A stretch of DNA of 12,466 nt, taken from assembly GCA_003556835.1 (NCBI GenBank), contig PWQG01000458.1, forward strand, positions 1-12,466, written 5' to 3'. Below are positions 8,601 to 12,466 of this stretch, piece after piece. The position numbers and the translations under genes are program-made. The notes beneath the pieces were generated by a model that worked only from the letters and a program-made list of their open reading frames with translations, was not told where the DNA came from and did not search any database. Source of the stretch: Gammaproteobacteria bacterium (lineage in GTDB: Bacteria > Pseudomonadota > Gammaproteobacteria > Pseudomonadales > Pseudohongiellaceae). Each line of letters begins with the position of its first letter. Within the stretch, counting starts at the first letter, position 1.

Positions 8601-9137
8601 GGTTACACTTGGGGTACTGGTATGGGTCGCTTCCGTATCAGTAGCGACTTCACCTATGTGAACCAGTACAAGTTGAGCAATGTACCGGGCCTGGAGCTTG
8701 GCTTGCGTGAAACAGGCATCTTTGATGCGGCTGGCACCACCGGTGATGGCCTGCTGGTGCGTTCGCTACCGGACAAGAAGGGCAATCTGACTTTAAGCTG
8801 GAGCAGCAACAGTCTGCAGCACAGCATCACGGTCATCAACCGCTTTGTCGGTTCCTACAAGAACCTGGCGTATGAAGACACCTTCGATACCGGTAATGAT
8901 TATGTGCGTTCCATCGTGAACAAGCGAATCTCCAGCTACCATAGTGTCGACATGCAATACAACTATGTGCATGAGTGGGCCAACCCCGCCCTAGGAACCA
9001 CGGTTCTCACTGTAGGTGCACTGGATGCCTTCAATGCCAGTCTGCCGTTCCACTATAACGGTGCACTGAACTACGATGCCTACCAGTTTGATGGCCGCGG
9101 TCGCAGACTGTATGCACGGGCTTTGCTTCAGTTCTGA
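5667..9137 (+). CDS. Large TonB-dependent outer-membrane receptor 2 of a tandem pair
   Basis: Role: TonB-dependent uptake of an unidentified ligand. Seen: 1156 residues, alignable with receptor 1 end to end with few gaps, roughly two thirds identical by eye. Signal peptide at 1-28 (ALA before Q29). A Gln-rich linker precedes the TonB-box-like IEEVIVTGS at 39-47. The plug (NVNLRNLGENSTLTLINGKR, EVLTDGGSALYGSDAVAGVVN) and the barrel follow, ending ARALLQF. The same eight mature cysteines occur (298, 325, 521, 583, 689, 692, 902, 933). Differences cluster in putative loops: the stretch near residues 395-415, an extra AEIEE-side linker, and a few added residues before C902. Start: the ATG at 5667 has AGGGGG upstream and the same start context as receptor 1; the in-frame ATG at 5601 has no ribosome site and would spoil the signal peptide. 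It has its own promoter and a strong terminator. Divergence plus separate control suggests a different ligand or condition from receptor 1 (inference). Confidence 0.96.
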   Translation: MSRWLGKRSKARVLTGVVTGLACAPALAQQAQQVQDAEIEEVIVTGSYLRGSPLDAPSPVQVVDRTSIEAQGAAQIWDVIKNLEVNSGSVSNEGSDGGLASMGTASGMANVNLRNLGENSTLTLINGKRQVPAATTTPTGGEFVDINTIPLVMVDRVEVLTDGGSALYGSDAVAGVVNVMMRTQFEGFELYGDIQAIEKDLSNQDRTLSAIWGWASESGDTNFVLSGEVFRRDPVSIENARFFDERSEFNGTVGGLGTLFANPNFGSQLNTAYINEEAIAQALAEGGDANPRFTDPLCSSLTSADGTPYYWGTRTSQRGDPSSSCREDTYEWSLLNVGMERNSLAGSFMHSFSEAAEFYSFGMYSDSDIQRSDAGSYSARGPTMFLAQPGAHAGNPAWGGYSIGQPLELGYFAPAVGLSRPTAADITNAPTDIRNGGPNVPSWANPNIGSSPRMGDNNQRNLVETYGIQAGLRGEFHAFDNRRFNYDVSYAFSETSFDLEYKTFQRDRAHLAANGLGGPNCTPNGVADFDFQSARGHISPAIPTGWDFLYDGMTQTFFPGFVFNTRESLSLALTSNNHGQDGCEFYNPFLTRQANPEMANSQELVDWMLPTIARSDKRNQMDVIDAVVAGELFDMQGGTAQFALGAQYRVQTNKSKAPEMNVPGLNAILDYDDDGVPNEFHYVSNNFECSMCIFNYDHERSTRAVFTELSLPFWNNVESQIALRYEDYGGNIGGEVTPKVALSWRPVDSLLLRGSYSQSFRAPNIGVQLEGLEASQVNFRDPIRTQAVRAGLLPPTNEHATSQNTYTVGEPTPDIGNEYADTYSAGFIWTPGGALEGLSINADFWRFEVTDRVMPQPAISAIQHEIEAFETAAANTDNYVWNGTISANPASAYEALDQFTSCDPVALEQEWGSDPENSMNEAEQVIPFSRADCVVDPRTYVVDGVVRSFGSTTANLITISSGAINAGEVTADGVDLKAGYTWGTGMGRFRISSDFTYVNQYKLSNVPGLELGLRETGIFDAAGTTGDGLLVRSLPDKKGNLTLSWSSNSLQHSITVINRFVGSYKNLAYEDTFDTGNDYVRSIVNKRISSYHSVDMQYNYVHEWANPALGTTVLTVGALDAFNASLPFHYNGALNYDAYQFDGRGRRLYARALLQF

Positions 9138-9161
9138 TTCGTCGGGGTTGATTGCAACGAC

Positions 9162-9195
9162 AAAAAAACGGCGTGGAGAACCACGCCGTTTTTTT
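9162..9195. terminator. Bidirectional intrinsic terminator between receptor 2 and the EAL gene
   Basis: CGGCGTGG (9169-9176), an AGAA loop, CCACGCCG (9181-9188), flanked by seven A on the left and seven T on the right. It therefore works for receptor 2 (plus, stop at 9137) and for the convergent EAL gene (minus, stop at 9214), with about 20-25 nt to each stop. Confidence 0.95.
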
Positions 9196-9213
9196 ATGCC
9201 GATTTCAGACTGC

Positions 9214-9987
9214 CTAGTTTGGGGTACTCAAGAGGGAAGCCGGCACATCCACCAGCTCTTCGAAGGCAGGGCGCGCAAAATAATATCCCTGGAACAGATC
9301 CACGCCATTGCGCTGCAACCAGGCGTATTCCTCAAACTTCTCCACACCTTCTGCCAGGACCTCGATACCCAGTTTGTTGCAGGTGAAAATGACCCCCTGG
9401 GTGATGGCCTGCTTGGCAAAATGTACATGAATATCAGCAATCAGGCCGCGGTCGAGCTTGATGCAATCGGGCTGGAATTCGGCCAGCAGGTTCAGTCCGG
9501 AATAACCAGCGCCAAAATCATCGATGTAGGTGCTGAACCCGAGTTCCTTGTAGGTTTTGATGATGTTCACCAGATGTGATTTCTCGCGAACCTCTTCCCC
9601 TTCGGTCACTTCGAAACGGATATTGTCGATCGGGAAATCGTATTCGCGCGCCGCTTCCAGTGTGGTGCGGATGCAAAGTTCGGGTCGGTAGACAGCGTTG
9701 GGTGTGAAGTTGATGTTCAGACCACAGGTCAGTCCGAGCTCCTTGGCCAGCTTGATGGCCTTGACCCGGCAAGTCTGATCGAAGCGATACAGGTTCTTCT
9801 CGTGCACATTCTTCCAGACTTCGGGAAATGGCTCGCCTTTTGTGCCGCGGGCCAGAGCCTCATAGGAGACAATCTCAGCGGTGCTGGCGCGGATGATCGG
9901 TTGGAAGGCGAAGCTGAAGTCGAAGTCGAGGGCTTCGATATTGGCGCACTGCCGGCAGGTCAGTGGTTCGTAGTGTTTCTGAATCAT
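9214..9987 (-). CDS. Stand-alone EAL domain c-di-GMP phosphodiesterase
   Basis: Role: predicted to hydrolyse cyclic di-GMP to pGpG in the cytoplasm. Seen: 257 residues, essentially only an EAL domain. Catalytic landmarks are present: E43 in YEALAR, N93 in NINF, E126 and E129 in FEVTE, D156-D157 in IDDFGAGYSGL, K177 in CIKLD, E213 in AEGVE and Q233 in FQGYYFARP. A complete metal-binding set predicts an active enzyme rather than a degenerate EAL. No transmembrane segment or sensory domain is seen, but a CRQC pair (C11, C14) precedes the domain and might bind metal or sense redox (inference). Start: the frame is open back to 10284, overlapping the methyltransferase, but EAL homology begins near residue 20 of this ATG and the upstream part looks non-protein-like; the Shine-Dalgarno is weak (GCAGAA). 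It follows the methyltransferase by 70 nt on the same strand, so co-transcription is likely. Confidence 0.93.
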   Translation of the reverse strand: MIQKHYEPLTCRQCANIEALDFDFSFAFQPIIRASTAEIVSYEALARGTKGEPFPEVWKNVHEKNLYRFDQTCRVKAIKLAKELGLTCGLNINFTPNAVYRPELCIRTTLEAAREYDFPIDNIRFEVTEGEEVREKSHLVNIIKTYKELGFSTYIDDFGAGYSGLNLLAEFQPDCIKLDRGLIADIHVHFAKQAITQGVIFTCNKLGIEVLAEGVEKFEEYAWLQRNGVDLFQGYYFARPAFEELVDVPASLLSTPN

Positions 9988-10057
9988 AAATACGTTCTGC
10001 AAATTGCGGTTAGCGGCTTTATACCATGGGGGATGGATGAGGGAAATCGGCAGGTAC

Positions 10058-10792
10058 TCAACCCTTTTCCCTATCAATATCTGCTGGCAGCACACCGGCG
10101 CAGAGGCGGCATTCGCCAGCATCATCCTGCCCACCACCGGCTTCCACGTAGCGCAGCCGGTGCGCCGCATGGCCACGGTTTGCTGAAACCGAATAGCTCG
10201 CCGCGCGCCGTGAAGCCACAAGCTGGGTGACCGCGCCCACGCCCGTGTGTCCACAACCTTCGATAATGTTTCGCTCGAGCTCATGCAGGTGTCGGAATTG
10301 CAGTCCGGTGAGCTCTTCCCGTAACAGGTCCGGTGTCACCATCAATTCCGCATCCGGTGGGCCTCCGGTGCCACGTCCCAGTTGCTCCGGTGTGTACGCT
10401 TCAAGCAGGAATACGCCTCCGGGTTTCAAAGCTTTCAGAACGAGCCTGTGAAGCCGCTTTCGGGCGGCAGGTGGCAAGTGGCAGAATATGGATACAATTG
10501 CGTCCCAGCGGTTTTCACCCGGATCGTAGTCGGCCAGGTCAGCCAGTTGATAGTTGATCTTGACGCCCCGGCTGGCTGCAAGCTTTTCCGCTTTCTCTTT
10601 TCCTTGCTGCGAGAAATCCACTGCCGTGACGGCATACCCCTGTGCAGCGAGAAATACCGCGTTGCGTCCTTCTCCCTCGGCCAGGCAGAGAACATCCCCG
10701 CCTGCCGGTATGTTGCGGAAGTGTTCACGCAGAAAGTCATTTGGCCTGGTGCCGTAGACGTATTCGTTTATGGCATAGCGTTCGTCCCACAT
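10058..10792 (-). CDS. TehB-like class I SAM-dependent methyltransferase with a C-terminal extension
   Basis: Role: transfer of a methyl group from SAM to an unidentified small acceptor; TehB relatives detoxify tellurite or other chalcogens, but that is not established for this clade. Seen: 244 residues beginning MWDERYAINEYVYGTRPNDFL, the usual opening of this family. Motif I is LCLAEGEGRN (35-44), the motif II acidic residue is D59 in VTAVDFS, then LADYD (86-90), CHLPP (104-108), LKPGGVFLLEAY (122-133) and the closing EGCGHTGVGAVTQLVA (178-193). The core ends near residue 197; the remaining 48 or so residues, with a CRLC (228-231), are not typical. Start: the frame is open to a TTG at 10903, but that lies at the predicted transcript start, whereas 10792 has GGGAG 9 nt upstream and matches family N-termini. 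The EAL gene follows after 70 nt. Family call secure; acceptor unknown. Confidence 0.88.
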   Translation of the reverse strand: MWDERYAINEYVYGTRPNDFLREHFRNIPAGGDVLCLAEGEGRNAVFLAAQGYAVTAVDFSQQGKEKAEKLAASRGVKINYQLADLADYDPGENRWDAIVSIFCHLPPAARKRLHRLVLKALKPGGVFLLEAYTPEQLGRGTGGPPDAELMVTPDLLREELTGLQFRHLHELERNIIEGCGHTGVGAVTQLVASRRAASYSVSANRGHAAHRLRYVEAGGGQDDAGECRLCAGVLPADIDREKG

Positions 10793-10906
10793 CGGCAGGT
10801 GCTCCCGTTGTGAATAAGTTCTGCTCGCAGCATATCCGTTCGGCCTGTCCGGCGATAGTTCCGGCAGGTGTATTGTTTTGTCGGAATTAGTGATTTTGGT
10901 CAAAGA

Positions 10907-10935
10907 ATTTTACTGTTTTCGCTGTATTCTGCCAA
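10907..10935 (-). promoter_or_regulatory. Sigma-70 promoter for the methyltransferase-EAL unit
   Basis: The minus strand reads TTGGCA (10935-10930), a 17-bp spacer, then TAAAAT (10912-10907), each 5 of 6 to consensus at ideal spacing. The predicted start near 10900 leaves a leader of about 108 nt before the ATG at 10792. It sits in the 218-bp divergent gap shared with the porin, whose own promoter I could not locate. Confidence 0.7.
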
Positions 10936-11010
10936 AAAACTGGCGCGAGATCAGTGCATGTACGTTGTTGTGCAAACAGCGCAACGGCTTTCACTATCCA
11001 AGGAGACAAC

Positions 11011-12375
11011 ATGACCTATCTTACGCGATCCAGATTGAATGCTGTGCACGGCCGGCTTACAGGTGGCCTGTTGTTGACTGCTGCCATCGCATTTTCCGCC
11101 CACGCTGCTGCCGATGAGCGTGTGCAATTGACCGGGCAGGAACTCGGTTACGAGCCCACACAACCGATCAGCGACGATGGTTCACTGGTCTCTGCTTTCC
11201 CGTTCGGCGTCCAGTCGGCGGATGGTCGGAACATCTTCCGAATTCGTGGCCGTCTACAGATGGATGCGGCCATACAGGACTTTGACGATGAAATGTCCGA
11301 CGTGGCCCGCCAGGGACATGAGTTTCCCCGCTATGGGGTCATGTTCCGGCGATTGCGCCTGGGTGCCCTGGGTATCATTGATGAGACCTGGGAATGGCAA
11401 CTGGAGGTTGATTTTGCCGAAAACGAAGTCGATCTGGCCAATGCCTATCTGGCTTATCTGTTTCCCGAAGGTCGCTTGGCGGCAGGTCACTTCAAAGAAC
11501 CGTTTTCCATGGAGTATGCCACCAGTTCGCGCTACATCAGCTTCATCGAACGTTCCTCCGCCGCCGACGCCTACAAGGTCAGTCGCGAGCCGGGAGTGAT
11601 GTATGAAACCATCAAACCCAACTGGTATGGGGCTTTCGGTGTATTTGGTGGCGGTATCGATTATGACCGCGAGATCGAGGAAGGTTGGTCGATTGCCGGT
11701 CGATTGTCCTTTGCCCCTTATTTGCAGGATGATGGATTTGTCCATATCGGTGGTGGTTTCAATCATCGGGAGAACGGAACGGATAAGGACTCAGGCCTAT
11801 ACGAAGAAGTACGACTCAGAACCCGGGAAGGCTCGCGTGCCATTGATGCGCGCCTGGTCGGACGTGACGATCTTGTCGGTGTGACCGATTACACCCGAAG
11901 CAATCTTGAACTTGCCGCAGGGTCCGGTCCTTGGTGGATGCAGGCCGAATACATCAATGTGGATATCGACCTGGATCAGGCCGAAGTACTGGCGGAGCTT
12001 GGCGGTAATGCCACAAGCCGTGGTTCACTGACCCAGGACGGATACTACGTGCAGGCTGGTTTCTTTCTGACCGGAGAATCCAAACCGTATCGAGCCTTCA
12101 GTGGCGATTTCGGGCGGCTGCGTCCCAACCAGAACTTCTCGCTCGGTGAAAGCCCCGGAGCCGTGGAACTTGCGGTTCGTTATTCTGTAGCCGATTCGCT
12201 GGAGCATACCCGGATTGGGCGTGGACAGAAGCTGGAAAACTGGACTGCGGGTGTTAACTGGTACCTGACTCCTGAAATCATGATCAAGGGCAACGTCATC
12301 TATCACAAGGGTGAGCGTGACATCTACAGTGCCAATGGCACTGTCTATGCCGTGCGTCTGCAGTATCTGTATTGA
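11011..12375 (+). CDS. OprO/OprP-type (phosphate-selective family) outer-membrane porin
   Basis: Role: passive outer-membrane channel. The Porin_O_P family includes the phosphate/polyphosphate porins OprP and OprO, but many members have other or unknown specificity. Seen: 454 residues. Signal peptide at about 1-32 (hydrophobic stretch 18-30, AHA cleavage site), then a linker, then FRIRGRLQMDAAIQDF (family opening strand), FRRLRLGALGIIDETWEWQL, LAYLFPEGRLAAGHFKEPF, ATSSRYISFIERS and alternating beta strands to a C-terminal aromatic (RLQYLY). ATSS followed by an aromatic/charged ER segment matches the OprP layout. Start: AGGAGA four nt before the ATG at 11011; an in-frame ATG at 10954 lacks this and would put extra polar residues before the signal peptide. 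Divergent from the methyltransferase; its own terminator follows. No clear Pho box was found upstream, so phosphate control is not supported. Family secure, substrate uncertain. Confidence 0.9.
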   Translation: MTYLTRSRLNAVHGRLTGGLLLTAAIAFSAHAAADERVQLTGQELGYEPTQPISDDGSLVSAFPFGVQSADGRNIFRIRGRLQMDAAIQDFDDEMSDVARQGHEFPRYGVMFRRLRLGALGIIDETWEWQLEVDFAENEVDLANAYLAYLFPEGRLAAGHFKEPFSMEYATSSRYISFIERSSAADAYKVSREPGVMYETIKPNWYGAFGVFGGGIDYDREIEEGWSIAGRLSFAPYLQDDGFVHIGGGFNHRENGTDKDSGLYEEVRLRTREGSRAIDARLVGRDDLVGVTDYTRSNLELAAGSGPWWMQAEYINVDIDLDQAEVLAELGGNATSRGSLTQDGYYVQAGFFLTGESKPYRAFSGDFGRLRPNQNFSLGESPGAVELAVRYSVADSLEHTRIGRGQKLENWTAGVNWYLTPEIMIKGNVIYHKGERDIYSANGTVYAVRLQYLY

Positions 12376-12397
12376 TGTTCTTTTGATGTAGTATTGC

Positions 12398-12434
12398 CGG
12401 GGGCGGGGCGTCAAGCTTCGCCCCCGACTGTTTT
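12398..12434 (+). terminator. Probable intrinsic terminator after the porin
   Basis: CGGGGGCG (12398-12405) pairs perfectly with CGCCCCCG (12419-12426) around a 13-nt loop; an alternative register uses GGGGCG (12405-12410) with CGCCCC (12419-12424). A short TTTT follows at 12431-12434 after ACTG. The weak T run makes it less certain than the other two. Confidence 0.6.
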
Positions 12435-12446
12435 CAGGGGGTGTTG

Positions 12447-12466
12447 ATGAGTGACGGAGCCCGCTA
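12447..12466 (+). CDS. Possible start of a further gene (cut by the right edge)
   Basis: An ATG preceded by GGGGG at a 5-nt gap, reading MSDGAR before the window ends. It lies just after the porin terminator on the same strand. Too short to identify; a real start is plausible because of the ribosome site and position. Confidence 0.4.

Larger units (their letters stand above)
1719..9137 (+). repeat. Tandem gene duplication including promoter and leader
   Basis: Two units, 1719-5337 and 5492-9137, are homologous from the -35 box through the last codon. The shared promoter geometry, shared leader block and shared start region indicate that the duplication carried its control region. The terminators and the bases just after the genes are unrelated in sequence. 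Protein divergence shows the duplication is not recent. Confidence 0.8.

Noticed and set aside
9988..10284. N-terminal extension of the EAL protein up to 10284
   Set aside because: It overlaps the methyltransferase in another frame, has an unstructured Cys/Arg-rich sequence, and EAL homology starts after the ATG at 9987.
10793..10903. Methyltransferase start at the TTG at 10903
   Set aside because: The predicted transcript start is near 10900, the TTG lacks a ribosome site, and homologues start at the MWDERY at 10792.
10913..10930. Pho box upstream of the porin
   Set aside because: The CTGT repeats are 9 bp apart rather than 11, and the remaining bases do not fit.
10941..10960. Sigma-54 promoter (TGGCGCG...GTGCAT) before the porin
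   Set aside because: The GG and GC elements are 12 nt apart instead of 10.

Overview
The window looks like an ordinary chromosomal stretch of a moderately GC-rich gammaproteobacterium, probably aquatic or marine. This is inferred from a YgiQ that matches the E. coli protein closely, a DUF945-type envelope protein, and very large TonB-dependent receptors (TBDTs) with an AxA signal peptide and a C-terminal aromatic residue. No finer taxonomic placement can be supported. I see no rRNA, tRNA, CRISPR array, insertion sequence or phage gene.

Layout. Positions 1-1569 (minus strand) hold the N-terminal third of ygiQ, running off the left edge, preceded upstream by a short DUF945-like membrane-anchored protein. 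Positions 1570-1887 are a divergent control region. Positions 1888-9137 (plus strand) hold two tandem, clearly paralogous TBDT genes of 1149 and 1156 codons. Each has its own candidate promoter, a leader of about 135-145 nt, and its own intrinsic terminator. Positions 9214-10792 (minus strand) hold a TehB-like SAM methyltransferase followed 70 nt later by a stand-alone EAL c-di-GMP phosphodiesterase; these two converge on receptor 2 and share a symmetric terminator with it. Positions 11011-12375 (plus strand) hold an OprO/OprP-type porin with its own terminator. At the right edge a new gene seems to begin at 12447.

Function. Three of the seven genes encode outer-membrane uptake proteins: two energised receptors and one porin. 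The EAL protein would lower c-di-GMP. Nothing here identifies the receptors' ligand: no SusD, TonB/ExbBD, cytoplasmic transporter or degradative enzyme is present.

The most interesting signal is that homology between the two receptors extends upstream of the genes. The -35/-10 arrangement with a 17-bp spacer, a 17-nt leader block exactly 62 nt downstream of each -10, and the Shine-Dalgarno/start region are all shared. The two proteins also conserve all eight cysteines of the mature chain, including a CxxC pair, and show two short patches of near-identical DNA that suggest gene conversion or unusual constraint. I did not find a clearly undescribed multi-gene system.
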